A DNA stretch of 64,000 bases from Bin87 sp034423575 (GTDB lineage: Bacteria > Chloroflexota > Dehalococcoidia > Lucifugimonadales > UBA3495): positions 1-64,000 of the forward strand of contig DAOUIF010000084.1 of assembly GCA_034423575.1 (NCBI GenBank). The letters run 5' to 3'. The position numbers were made by a program, and so were the translations under genes. Under the pieces are notes generated by a model, which was not told the DNA's origin, did no database searches, and saw only the letters and a list, made by a program, of their open reading frames with translations. Shown here piece by piece: positions 44,115 through 52,495 of the stretch; within the stretch, counting starts at the first letter, position 1, and every line of letters begins with the position of its first letter.

Positions 44115-45131
44115 ATGCCTTACGGAGACAATGACTGGCTGGCCCTGACCGCCGAACCCTCCCTTGAACCTGATCTGCCCATCTGCGACGCCCATCACCA
44201 CTTCTGGGACTCCCGCATGGATCGCGTCCCCTACCACCGCTACCTGTTGGACGAGCTGGCGGCGGACGTGAATAGCGGCCACAACGTGCGCTCTACGGTC
44301 TTCCTGGAAGCGCGGTCGATGTACCGACCCGACGGACCGGAAGAGCTGCGCTCGGTGGGCGAGGTCGAATTCGTGCAGGGGATTGCCGCCGCCAGCGCCA
44401 CCGGCCTTTACGGCCCAACCAAAGCCGCTGCCGCCATCATCGGCGCCGCTGACCTTGCTCTGGGAGACGACGTGGCTCGCGTGCTGGACGCCCTCCAAGC
44501 CGCCAGCCCCAACCGCTTCCGCGGCATCCGATACAACACCGGCTGGGATCCCCATCCTGAGTTGGAAAGCCGCTCCACTGAGCACAAGCTGGCGGATCCG
44601 CAGGTACGAGCCGGCGCCCAAGTGCTGTCCGACCGTGGGCTGGTGTACGAAAACGTGGTGTTCTACCCGCAGCTTTCTGACCTGGTGGACTTCGCCAACG
44701 CCCTCCCAAACTTGACGATCGTATCGAACCACATCGGCGGTTTAATCCGTGTCGGCCCTTACGGCAATCGGGACGACGAGGTCATGCCGGCCTGGCGCGA
44801 GGGCGTGGCGTCGCTGGCCCAGTGTCCCAACGTGGTGATGAAGCTGGGCGGCGTGGGCCAGCCCCGGTACGGGTTCGACTGGCACACTCGGGCGGAGCCT
44901 ATCGGTTCCGAACGGTTGGCGCAGGAGATGGGCCCGCTGATCACCTACTGCATCGACCAGTTTGGGCCCGACCGCTGCCTGTTCGAGAGCAACTTCCCGC
45001 CCGACAAGGTATCCTTCTCGTACAACGTTATGTACAACGCTTTCAAGCGCATGACGTCGGGCTACTCGGCCAGCGAGCGCGCCGCCATGTTCCACGACAA
45101 CGCGGCTCGGATCTACAGCATCGAGTACTAG
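44115..45131 (+). CDS. amidohydrolase family protein (lactonase-like TIM barrel)
   Basis: This is a 338-aa amidohydrolase related to 2-pyrone-4,6-dicarboxylate lactonases. It starts with the metal motif CDAHHHFWD and has FRGIRYNTGWDP, LPNLTIVSNHIGG (metal His) and FGPDRCLFESNFPPDK near the end. ATG 44115 follows GGAG by 7 bases. The substrate is unknown; lactones and related ring compounds are typical. It stands between the luciferase-like monooxygenase (upstream, same strand) and a convergent MmgE/PrpD gene. Confidence 0.9.
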   Translation: MPYGDNDWLALTAEPSLEPDLPICDAHHHFWDSRMDRVPYHRYLLDELAADVNSGHNVRSTVFLEARSMYRPDGPEELRSVGEVEFVQGIAAASATGLYGPTKAAAAIIGAADLALGDDVARVLDALQAASPNRFRGIRYNTGWDPHPELESRSTEHKLADPQVRAGAQVLSDRGLVYENVVFYPQLSDLVDFANALPNLTIVSNHIGGLIRVGPYGNRDDEVMPAWREGVASLAQCPNVVMKLGGVGQPRYGFDWHTRAEPIGSERLAQEMGPLITYCIDQFGPDRCLFESNFPPDKVSFSYNVMYNAFKRMTSGYSASERAAMFHDNAARIYSIEY

Positions 45132-45133
45132 CG

Positions 45134-46489
45134 CTACACGGTCGCAAGCAAAGCGGTCAGCTCGCCCACGTCAGACAACCGATCCAGGCGGCTGACCGTT
45201 TCTACCACCTTCTGGACGCCGCTGCTGCCCACGGTGTCGCGCGACAGAAGGTCGAACTTGCCCAGCAACTCCTCACGGCTGGCGGGGTTGGAGAAGTCCC
45301 CTCGCTGAGAGGTAACTTCCGCGCGGCGGACCCGGCCGTCAGTCAGCTGCACGGCGACCCGGGCCGCCGGATAGTCGTACCGGCGCAGGTTCATCTCGGG
45401 GTCGGCGTCCAGCGAGACGCGCTCGGCCAGTCGTCGGATGTCCGCTCTGTCCACCCGATCGGGCAGAAAAGCGGTGACGTCGGTCCTCCCGTAGCAGATG
45501 GCGGCGGCCACCGCGTATGGGATCGAGAACTTGGCGGCCAGCATGTTGTCGGGGTGCGGGTCGGCCATGATGCCGGCGATGGGAGGCGCGGCAACCGCGA
45601 TGCTTTTCACGTCAGATGGTGTGAAGGGTTCCTCGCGGAGCAGGTCCTGGACTGCATCCAGCACCGGGTGGTTGTACAGGCAGCAGGCATGCAGCTTGAA
45701 ATAGTTTTGCTGGATGCGCAGGCGGCCGCCGGTACCGAGACCGTCGGTCACCGCCTCGGGGTCGAAGCCTTCGCCCAGGAAAGTTCGGTACAGGTCCGCC
45801 GGCCCGTCGGCAATGGCGGTGTACCCGCACTGGCTCAGGTGGGCCGCCATGATCCCCTGGAAACCGGATCGGCCGGGGTACAGGTTGCGCACGGTGGCTC
45901 CCTCGATGCAGGGCGTCCAGGTGTTAGCCGGGCTCATGGACATGGCCAGGTTCATCACCACGCGGGTTTGCCCCGCGTCGAAACCCATCAACCGCGCCGC
46001 GGCGGCTGCAGTACCTATGGTTCCCCAGGTGCCGTGGGAATGCACCTCCGCCTTGACTGTAGTCGCCGTGCCGATGCGCGAGATGACCTCGTAGCCAACT
46101 ATGATGCTCGCCAGCACCTCGCTGCCGCTGCACGCCAGATCTTCGGCAACGGCAATTGCCCCGGGCGTCACGTGGATGGACGGATGGCCGCCTCCCAGAC
46201 GATTGCCCTCATCCATTTCCAGCGACACGCCGGCGGTGGCGTTCACCATGGTCGCCCATACGGGCTGCACGCGAACATCATGCCCGAAGACGGTCGCGTT
46301 GCCGGGTCCGCTCATGGTCGCCGCGAGCCCGGCGAAGTTGGCGTTTTCGGGCAGGCGGCTGCCAGCGACGATCGCGCCGACCGTGTCCAGCACCACGTCC
46401 TTGGCGGCAGCGATGGCGGCGGGATCAAAGTCATCCCACCGCGTTTCGGCAACAAATTCGGCCAGAAGGTCAAGGTAATCCTGGGCCAT
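45134..46489 (-). CDS. second MmgE/PrpD family protein
   Basis: This 451-aa protein shares the fold of the PrpD at 20,738-22,105 but is clearly diverged. Markers are VLDTVGAIVAGSRLPEN, MVNATAGVSLEMDEGNRLGGGHPSIHVTPGAIAVAEDL and FKLHACCLYNHPVLDAVQDLL. The start at 46489 follows AGGTG. The longer frame running to 46660 overlaps the preceding gene and is not used. It lies 8 bp downstream of a dehalogenase-like hydrolase on the same strand, so the two are co-transcribed and may act on the same compound, for example dehydration after hydrolytic dehalogenation or epoxide opening. Confidence 0.9.
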   Translation of the reverse strand: MAQDYLDLLAEFVAETRWDDFDPAAIAAAKDVVLDTVGAIVAGSRLPENANFAGLAATMSGPGNATVFGHDVRVQPVWATMVNATAGVSLEMDEGNRLGGGHPSIHVTPGAIAVAEDLACSGSEVLASIIVGYEVISRIGTATTVKAEVHSHGTWGTIGTAAAAARLMGFDAGQTRVVMNLAMSMSPANTWTPCIEGATVRNLYPGRSGFQGIMAAHLSQCGYTAIADGPADLYRTFLGEGFDPEAVTDGLGTGGRLRIQQNYFKLHACCLYNHPVLDAVQDLLREEPFTPSDVKSIAVAAPPIAGIMADPHPDNMLAAKFSIPYAVAAAICYGRTDVTAFLPDRVDRADIRRLAERVSLDADPEMNLRRYDYPAARVAVQLTDGRVRRAEVTSQRGDFSNPASREELLGKFDLLSRDTVGSSGVQKVVETVSRLDRLSDVGELTALLATV

Positions 46490-46497
46490 GATCGCAC

Positions 46498-47376
46498 CTA
46501 CCGGGTGAAGAATTCGTGGAGCAGACGGTACGCGTCGTCGGGCAGTTCCTCGGCGATGTAGTGCCCGCAAGGCAATGACTGCCCCTCCACGTTGTTGGAA
46601 TAATTGCGCCACACGCCGAGAACGTCCTGGGTGCGGCCCACGTACCCCCGATCGCTCCACAGGGCCAGGTGAGGACAGTTCACCTTGTTGTCGAAGTCGG
46701 CCTCGTCGTGCTCCAGGTCAATGCTCGCGCCGGCGCGATAGTCCTCGCATGCTCCGTGAATGGCATCGGGGTTGCTGAAGCAGCGCACGTACTCCTCCAC
46801 GGCTTCCAGAGGGAAAACCTCTTCGGCGTTCCGCTCGCGCATAAACCGGGACCGGATGAAATAGTCGGGGTCGGCGCCGATGACACGCTCGGGAAAGTCA
46901 TAAGGCTGAATCAGGAAGAACCAGTGGTAGGTGTTGGTCGCAAATTCCTTATTCACGATGCTGAACATGTGGCGCGTGGGCACGATGTCCAGCGTCGCCA
47001 GGCGCAGCACACGCTGGGGATGGTCCTTCGTCAGCCGGTGGGCGACGCGGGCCCCACGGTCATGGCTGCCCAGGAAGAAACTTTCGAACCCGAGGTGCGA
47101 CATGGCGTCAACCAGGTCCTGCGCTTGCGCCCGTTTGCAGTGGTTGGAGTGGTCGGCGGTGCCCTGGGGCTTGCCGCTGTCGCCGTAGCCGCGCAGGTCC
47201 GCCGCTACCACCGTGAAATCCTCCGCCAGCCTCGGCGCGATCTTGTGCCACATGGTATGGGTCTGCGGATAGCCGTGCAGCAGCAGCAGCGGGGGGCCGC
47301 TGCCGCCCTTCACCAGGTTCACCGGCTCTCCGCTGGTCTCCACCAGCATGCGATCAAATCCCTCGAACAAAGCCAT
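46498..47376 (-). CDS. alpha/beta hydrolase, haloacetate dehalogenase/epoxide hydrolase type
   Basis: This is a 292-aa alpha/beta hydrolase. The nucleophile is Asp, in GSHDRGARVAHRLTKDHP, very like fluoroacetate dehalogenases; the oxyanion motif is LLLLHGYPQTHTMWHKIAP. DLRGYGDSGKP and the catalytic His in LPCGHYIAEELP are present. ATG 47376 is set by AGGAG. It would open a C-halogen or epoxide bond through an Asp-ester. It leads a two-gene operon with the MmgE/PrpD protein and is divergent from an acyl-CoA-dehydrogenase-like gene. Confidence 0.9.
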   Translation of the reverse strand: MALFEGFDRMLVETSGEPVNLVKGGSGPPLLLLHGYPQTHTMWHKIAPRLAEDFTVVAADLRGYGDSGKPQGTADHSNHCKRAQAQDLVDAMSHLGFESFFLGSHDRGARVAHRLTKDHPQRVLRLATLDIVPTRHMFSIVNKEFATNTYHWFFLIQPYDFPERVIGADPDYFIRSRFMRERNAEEVFPLEAVEEYVRCFSNPDAIHGACEDYRAGASIDLEHDEADFDNKVNCPHLALWSDRGYVGRTQDVLGVWRNYSNNVEGQSLPCGHYIAEELPDDAYRLLHEFFTR

Positions 47377-47547
47377 CTTCCGCTCCTTGGCAATTCTCAA
47401 CTGAGCACGAACCGTGCGCTCACGGGTTGATACATAATGCGTCGGCGCGCCGATGATGTAAATACTTTGCGCCGCGCCCTTTGACACCATATTCGCGCCC
47501 GTGTAACGTAGGCACGAATCTGCCGGACAGGCCTGTTGAGAGCACAG

Positions 47548-48720
47548 ATGACCACCGCCTCGGTACCCCATGACATAGCCCACTACCTGGACGCGGCACG
47601 ACCGTTTGTGACCCGCGTCGACGAGTCCGCCGACTGGATCGACGCCGAGCGGCAGATGCCTGCCGACCTCGCCGCGGACATGGCCGACGCCGGATTCTTC
47701 CGGCTGCTGTTGCCCCGGGAGTTGGGCGGCGCCGAGTTGGCCCATCCCGATTTCCTGAACATCCTGGAGATGTTCGCCGGAGCTGATGCCAGCGTGGCCT
47801 GGTGCCTCAACCAGAACAACGTTTTCTCAACGCGGTCCACGCGTATGTCAATGGCGACGGCGCGGGAAATCTGGGGCGAGCAACGGGGCGTGATGACCAA
47901 CGGACCGCCGGCCGCCGGGTCGAAATCGGTGCCGGTGCCGGGAGGGTTCCGGCTGAGCGGGCACTGGAACTTCAGCAGCGGCAGCGACCACGCCACCTGG
48001 ATCGCGGCGCTGGCGCCCGTCGTCCCGGAGAACGGAGCAGGTGCCGATGGGCAACCCCCGCAAACCCGCCTCCACCTGATGCCCATTGACCAGGTGCGCA
48101 TGGTGGACCTGTGGCAAGTAGCCGGACTTCGCGGAACCGGCAGTTTCAGCTTCCAGGTGGACGACCTGCTCATTCCCGAGGAACGCACCTTCGTGCAGGA
48201 AGGAGCGTCCTGGTCCGACGCCCCACTTTATGGGATACCCACCACGCTGCTCTTCGCCACGGGGTTCGCAACCGTCGCGCTGGGCGTTGCGCGCAAGAGC
48301 CTGGACATCGCCATCGAAGTGGGACGGAACCGGACTCCCTATCGATCGGGCGTGCTCCTTCGCGATCACCAGACCACCCAACGCACCATAGGAGAGGCTC
48401 ACGCGCAGCAGAGCTCAGCCAGGGCGTTCCTCAGGGAAGCGCACGGGCGGCTTTGGGAGTCGGCCTGCGCCTCCGGCGTTCTCACCACCGACGAGCGTAT
48501 CCAGCTCCGCGTGGCCGCGACTCATGCCATCCGCACATCGGCCCAAGTGGTGGACGCCGCGTACACCCTGTGCGGGGCCAGCGGCATCTTCCAGACCAAC
48601 CCGATCCAGCGTAGGTTCCAGGACATGCACGTCATCACACAGCACGTCCAAGGGCACCACGTACACTACGAAACTGCCGGCCAGTACCTGCTGGGATTGG
48701 ATCCGCAGGGCGTTTTCTAG
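47548..48720 (+). CDS. acyl-CoA dehydrogenase-like flavoprotein
   Basis: This is a 390-aa protein of the acyl-CoA dehydrogenase superfamily. The N-terminal helical domain, the middle beta domain (RLSGHWNFSSGSDHATWIAALA) and the C-terminal domain with FQDMHVITQHVQGHHVHYE fit the flavin-dependent monooxygenase branch (DszC/HpaB-like) better than true dehydrogenases, as no catalytic Glu motif is obvious. It would then use reduced flavin from a separate reductase. ATG 47548 is used; a TTG at 47536 is possible. A TTGACA at 47,481-47,486 may be its -35. Confidence 0.85.
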   Translation: MTTASVPHDIAHYLDAARPFVTRVDESADWIDAERQMPADLAADMADAGFFRLLLPRELGGAELAHPDFLNILEMFAGADASVAWCLNQNNVFSTRSTRMSMATAREIWGEQRGVMTNGPPAAGSKSVPVPGGFRLSGHWNFSSGSDHATWIAALAPVVPENGAGADGQPPQTRLHLMPIDQVRMVDLWQVAGLRGTGSFSFQVDDLLIPEERTFVQEGASWSDAPLYGIPTTLLFATGFATVALGVARKSLDIAIEVGRNRTPYRSGVLLRDHQTTQRTIGEAHAQQSSARAFLREAHGRLWESACASGVLTTDERIQLRVAATHAIRTSAQVVDAAYTLCGASGIFQTNPIQRRFQDMHVITQHVQGHHVHYETAGQYLLGLDPQGVF

Positions 48721-48730
48721 CGTTCACTTC

Positions 48731-48836
48731 TGTCATTGCGAAAAGCGCAGCGACGTGGCTATCTCGTGAAATGTGGATGACGTCGCCCATGCGCTCGCTG
48801 CGCTGACGAGATTGCCACGCTGCGCTCGCAATGACA
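48731..48836. repeat. palindromic repeat, TGTCATTGCG family
   Basis: This is a 106-bp inverted repeat: TGTCATTGCG ... GCGCAGCGACGTGGC on the left mirrors GCCACGCTGCGCTCGCAATGACA on the right. It sits between the flavoprotein and the hydantoinase-like gene and ends 18 bp before the latter's start codon, so it will form part of that leader RNA. Similar palindromes beginning GTCATTGCGAG are widespread in bacterial genomes. Confidence 0.75.
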
Positions 48837-48853
48837 TTGAGGAGGGGAATATT

Positions 48854-50272
48854 ATGGCCGCCAATCATGTGGACACCGTCATAGTGGGCGGGCAGATCGT
48901 AACCTCGTCGCAGGTTTATGAGAGTTCCATCGCCATTTCCGGCGAGAAGATCGTCGCGATTGGCCCGGAAAACTACCTGCCGCCGGCCGACCGGTACATC
49001 GACGCTTCCGGCAAGTTCGTGCTTCCTGGGCTGATCGACAGCCATGTCCACCTGGACGGCCACGACGATTACGCCCTGGGGTCATTGGCCGCCGCTCACG
49101 CCGGCCTGACCACCCTCGTACCCTTCGGTACCTACCAGCTGGAAGGCGACGAGAGCCTACCGCAGGCTACGCATCGTACCCGCGAAACCGTGGAGCAGTG
49201 CGCCCTGACCGATTTCGCCTTTCACTTCATCCTGCAGAACCGGCCAAGCATCCTGTCGGGGTTGCCCCAGGCGATCGATCTGGGCGTCAAGTCCTTCAAG
49301 ATGTTCATGACCTATAAGAAGCGTCCCGGCCGGATGTGTGACGACGATTACATCTGCGAGGCGATGGACCTGGTGGGACGCAGCGGCGGTGTCCTGCAGC
49401 TCCATTGCGAAAGCGGCAACATCATCGAATACCTGGAGAACAAACTGCTGGGCGAGGGCCACACTCACCCGACGGATTTTCCGACGGCGTGCCCGGACTG
49501 GGCGGAAGAGGAGGCGATCAACCGGGCGGTGAAGATGTCAGCCGCAACCCGCTGTCCCACCTACGTAGTGCACCTCAGCACACAACTGGGACTGGAGCGG
49601 ATCAAGCAGGCCCAGAGCCTCGGACAGCGAGTATGGACCGAGACGTGCCCACAATATCTGCTGCTGTCCGACGCCCAGATGGCTGAGTTCGGGCCGCTGG
49701 CCAAGATCGGGCCGCCCCTGCGACCCGAGGACGGCCCCGACCGCGACGCGCTGTGGCAGGGGCTGCGCCAGGGCCACGTGTCCATCGTCGCCAGCGACCA
49801 CTCGCCGCACCCCCGCGAGCTCAAGCAGCCCGGCTGGGACAACATCTTCGTGGACTCCAATGGCACGTCCATCCCCTTCGGCTCCCCCGGCATCGAGACG
49901 ATCGTGCCGTTGATGTACAGCGAGGGCGTGGTCAAGCGCGGCCTGCCCATCTGGTGGCTGGCCCGGGTCATGGCGGAAAACCCGGCGCGCATCTTCGGCA
50001 TCTACCCGCGTAAGGGCGTGATCCAGGTGGGTTCCGACGCCGATTTCCTCATCTTGGACCCCAACGGCGATCGCATCGTCACCGCCAGCGACCACCACAG
50101 CAACGCGGGATACACCTTGTTCGAAGGCTGGCGCGTCAACGGCCGCCCCTGGATAACCATGCTCCGCGGGCAGGTGCTGCTTCAGGATGGCGAGATCCAG
50201 CAGAACCCGGGATACGGGACCTTCATCGAGAGCGGGTCTCCAGTCGCGCCCCTCGGCGGTCCGGTCGATTAG
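48854..50272 (+). CDS. dihydropyrimidinase/hydantoinase-like cyclic amidohydrolase
   Basis: This 472-aa cyclic amidase is of the D-hydantoinase/dihydropyrimidinase/allantoinase group. The metal motif HVHLDGH, the carbamylated Lys in GVKSFKMFMTYKKRPG, LQLHCESG, YVVHLSTQLGLERI and SDHSPHPRELK are all present, so the binuclear metal site is complete. The start has GAGGAGGGG. It heads a tight three-gene operon: the next gene starts on the base after its stop. With an amidase two genes on, this set probably breaks down a cyclic or linear amide as a nitrogen source. Confidence 0.92.
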   Translation: MAANHVDTVIVGGQIVTSSQVYESSIAISGEKIVAIGPENYLPPADRYIDASGKFVLPGLIDSHVHLDGHDDYALGSLAAAHAGLTTLVPFGTYQLEGDESLPQATHRTRETVEQCALTDFAFHFILQNRPSILSGLPQAIDLGVKSFKMFMTYKKRPGRMCDDDYICEAMDLVGRSGGVLQLHCESGNIIEYLENKLLGEGHTHPTDFPTACPDWAEEEAINRAVKMSAATRCPTYVVHLSTQLGLERIKQAQSLGQRVWTETCPQYLLLSDAQMAEFGPLAKIGPPLRPEDGPDRDALWQGLRQGHVSIVASDHSPHPRELKQPGWDNIFVDSNGTSIPFGSPGIETIVPLMYSEGVVKRGLPIWWLARVMAENPARIFGIYPRKGVIQVGSDADFLILDPNGDRIVTASDHHSNAGYTLFEGWRVNGRPWITMLRGQVLLQDGEIQQNPGYGTFIESGSPVAPLGGPVD

Positions 50273-51316
50273 ATGAAAATCACCGAGGTACGCGCCGTAT
50301 ACCCCAACTACCGGTACGTCGTCCCGTCCTGGCGCACCCACTTCTGGCAGATCGTAGTTCGCGTCGAGACGAACGTCGGAGCCGTCGGCCTCGGATACGG
50401 CGGTGGCGGAGTGGCGGGCGTGGAAATCGTCAACCGCCACTTTCGCGAGCTGTTGCTGGACCGTGAGTTGAGCAGCCCGGCGGAAATCAAGGACACATGG
50501 GATTACCTCTACGAACAGTCACTGCCCTACGGGCGCAAGGGATTGGCGATGATGGCGCTCAGCGGTGTGGACCTGGCCCTCTACGATCTGCTGGCCAAGG
50601 CCGAGGACATGCCGGTGTACGAGTTGCTGGGCGGCCGGAATACAAACATGCTCGCGTACGCCACGGGGCCGGATTCGGAAGCGTATCGCGACCTCGGCTT
50701 CCGCGCCCACAAGTTTCCCCACCGTTGGGCCAGCGACGTCGACTACGAGACGGCGGTAAGAGCAGCGGAAAACGCCCGGCAGCTATACGGACCGTACGCC
50801 CGCCTCATGGTCGATTGCTACATGTCGTGGGATGCGGCAGTCACTACGCGCATGGCGGACATCCTGGCCGAATACAACCTCTACTGGTATGAGGACGTGC
50901 TGACTCCGGACGATCTGGCCGGCCAGGCCGACCTGCGCGCCGTGGCCGCCCCGACGCTCATCGCCGGCGGCGAGCACGAGTTCACCCACTTCGGTTTTGC
51001 TGACATCGCCCGCGCTGACTCCCTTGGCCTGTGGCAGCCCGATATAACTTGGTGCGGCGGAATCACGGCGGGGCTTCGCATCATCGATCTGGCGCGAGAT
51101 GCCGGCATTCCAGTTTCGCCCCATCGGGGCGCGGAAGTCTGGGGTCTGCATCTCATCGCTGCCTCCGACTGGGCGGATTTTGCCGAGTGCCATGCCGACC
51201 ACATCCGTTCGCCCCGGGATGAACTCTGGCTCAACGAGCCGGGGCCGGTGGACGGCTATATCGCACCGTCTGACGCCCCCGGGTTCGGGGTCACTATGAA
51301 TGAGGCAATGCTGTAA
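50273..51316 (+). CDS. enolase-superfamily (mandelate racemase/muconate lactonizing) enzyme
   Basis: This is a 347-aa enolase-superfamily enzyme: an N-terminal capping domain, then a TIM barrel. Metal ligands are the Asp of MVDCYMSWD, the Glu of YEDVL and the Glu of GGEHE. The general acid/base His is in SPHRGAEVWG, and the Lys region reads RAHKFPHRW. This pattern points to acid-sugar dehydratases such as rhamnonate or galactarate dehydratase, which abstract the alpha proton of a carboxylate. It starts immediately after the hydantoinase stop and ends 2 bp before the amidase, in one operon. SAR202-type genomes are known for many such paralogues. Confidence 0.92.
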   Translation: MKITEVRAVYPNYRYVVPSWRTHFWQIVVRVETNVGAVGLGYGGGGVAGVEIVNRHFRELLLDRELSSPAEIKDTWDYLYEQSLPYGRKGLAMMALSGVDLALYDLLAKAEDMPVYELLGGRNTNMLAYATGPDSEAYRDLGFRAHKFPHRWASDVDYETAVRAAENARQLYGPYARLMVDCYMSWDAAVTTRMADILAEYNLYWYEDVLTPDDLAGQADLRAVAAPTLIAGGEHEFTHFGFADIARADSLGLWQPDITWCGGITAGLRIIDLARDAGIPVSPHRGAEVWGLHLIAASDWADFAECHADHIRSPRDELWLNEPGPVDGYIAPSDAPGFGVTMNEAML

Positions 51317-51318
51317 CC

Positions 51319-52491
51319 ATGGCCGGACCGCTCAACGCCTTCATCCCCGATAGCAACGCTCATGTACCGGGCGTCGATGGCGGACCTCTGTCCGGCCTCA
51401 CCTTCGCCGCCAAGGACATATTCGACATCGCCGGGCACGTCACCGGCTGCGGCAATCCCCATTGGCTGGCCACCCACGGGCCCGCCGAGACCAACGCCTG
51501 GGTGGTGCAAAAGCTGGTCGACGCCGGCGCTGCCATGGTGGGCAAGACCATCACCGACGAGCTCACCCGCGGGATATTCGGCGAGAACATGCACTACGGC
51601 ACGCCGCTGAATCCCAGGGCGCCGGGCCGCGTGCCGGGCGGGTCGTCCAGCGGATCGGCTTCAGCAGTGGCCGGCCAACTGGTGGATTTTGCCCTGGGCT
51701 CGGACACCGGAGGCTCGGTGCGGGTGCCCTCCAGCTTCTGCGGGCTGTACGGGTTGCGGCCAACGCACGGGCGAATTCCGCTAGAAGGCATGCTGCTCCA
51801 GGCCCCGTCGTTCGATACCATCGGCTGGTTTACCCGGGACGCGGAGACCTTCGCCCGCGTAGCGACGGTCATCCTGCCGCCGGGCCCTGCAGTTGAACGC
51901 CCCCAGCGCCTGGTCATCGCGGAGGACGCCTGGGAACTCGCCGAGCCGGCCACGCGCCAATCTTTGGAAAACGAGTTGGAAAGGATCGAAGCGCTGTTTG
52001 CCTCGTCTTCAACGGTGCGACTTTCGCCAACCAGCCTGGAGGAGTGGTCGGGTCACCAGCAAATGCTGCAGAGCCGGGAGGCATGGGAGTCGGCCCGGGA
52101 GTGGATCGATCAGGTCAATCCGACCTTCAGCTTTGAGGTCTCCGACCGTTACGCAACTGCGCGCGGAGTGACCGACGAGCAGATCGTCGTCGCACAGGCC
52201 GGCCGCGATGCCGTCAACGCGCGCATGAACGAGGTATTCGACGGCGGCGGCGTGGTGATTTGCCTGCCCACCACGGTGTCCCCGGCTCCACTCATTGGCC
52301 AGCGAGTTTCCGAGCGACACACGTTGCGCCTGCGCAACAGCGCCCTTACATCCGTAGCCGGGAACACCGGCCGGCCGCAGATCAGCTTGCCGTTGGCAGA
52401 AGTCGACGGCCTGCCCGTCGGCCTGTCGCTGCTGGGAAACTATGGAGCCGACGAGCAACTGATCGAACTGGCGAGGGAGATTATCGGCTAA
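51319..52491 (+). CDS. amidase signature family enzyme
   Basis: This is a 390-aa amidase with the Ser-cisSer-Lys triad: the Lys in LTFAAKDIFDIAG (K32), the cis-Ser in PGGSSSGSASAVAG and the nucleophile Ser in LGSDTGGSVRVPSS. It is shorter than most amidases (450-500 aa) and resembles the compact forms such as those acting on small amides. It hydrolyses an amide to acid and ammonia in the cytoplasm. It is the third gene of the hydantoinase/enolase-type/amidase operon and is convergent with a TPP enzyme gene 4 bp away. Confidence 0.92.
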   Translation: MAGPLNAFIPDSNAHVPGVDGGPLSGLTFAAKDIFDIAGHVTGCGNPHWLATHGPAETNAWVVQKLVDAGAAMVGKTITDELTRGIFGENMHYGTPLNPRAPGRVPGGSSSGSASAVAGQLVDFALGSDTGGSVRVPSSFCGLYGLRPTHGRIPLEGMLLQAPSFDTIGWFTRDAETFARVATVILPPGPAVERPQRLVIAEDAWELAEPATRQSLENELERIEALFASSSTVRLSPTSLEEWSGHQQMLQSREAWESAREWIDQVNPTFSFEVSDRYATARGVTDEQIVVAQAGRDAVNARMNEVFDGGGVVICLPTTVSPAPLIGQRVSERHTLRLRNSALTSVAGNTGRPQISLPLAEVDGLPVGLSLLGNYGADEQLIELAREIIG

Positions 52492-52495
52492 CCCG

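Noticed and set aside
44822..46561. 579-codon plus-strand frame across amidohydrolase and PrpD genes
   Set aside because: Shadow of two well-supported genes; no family features.
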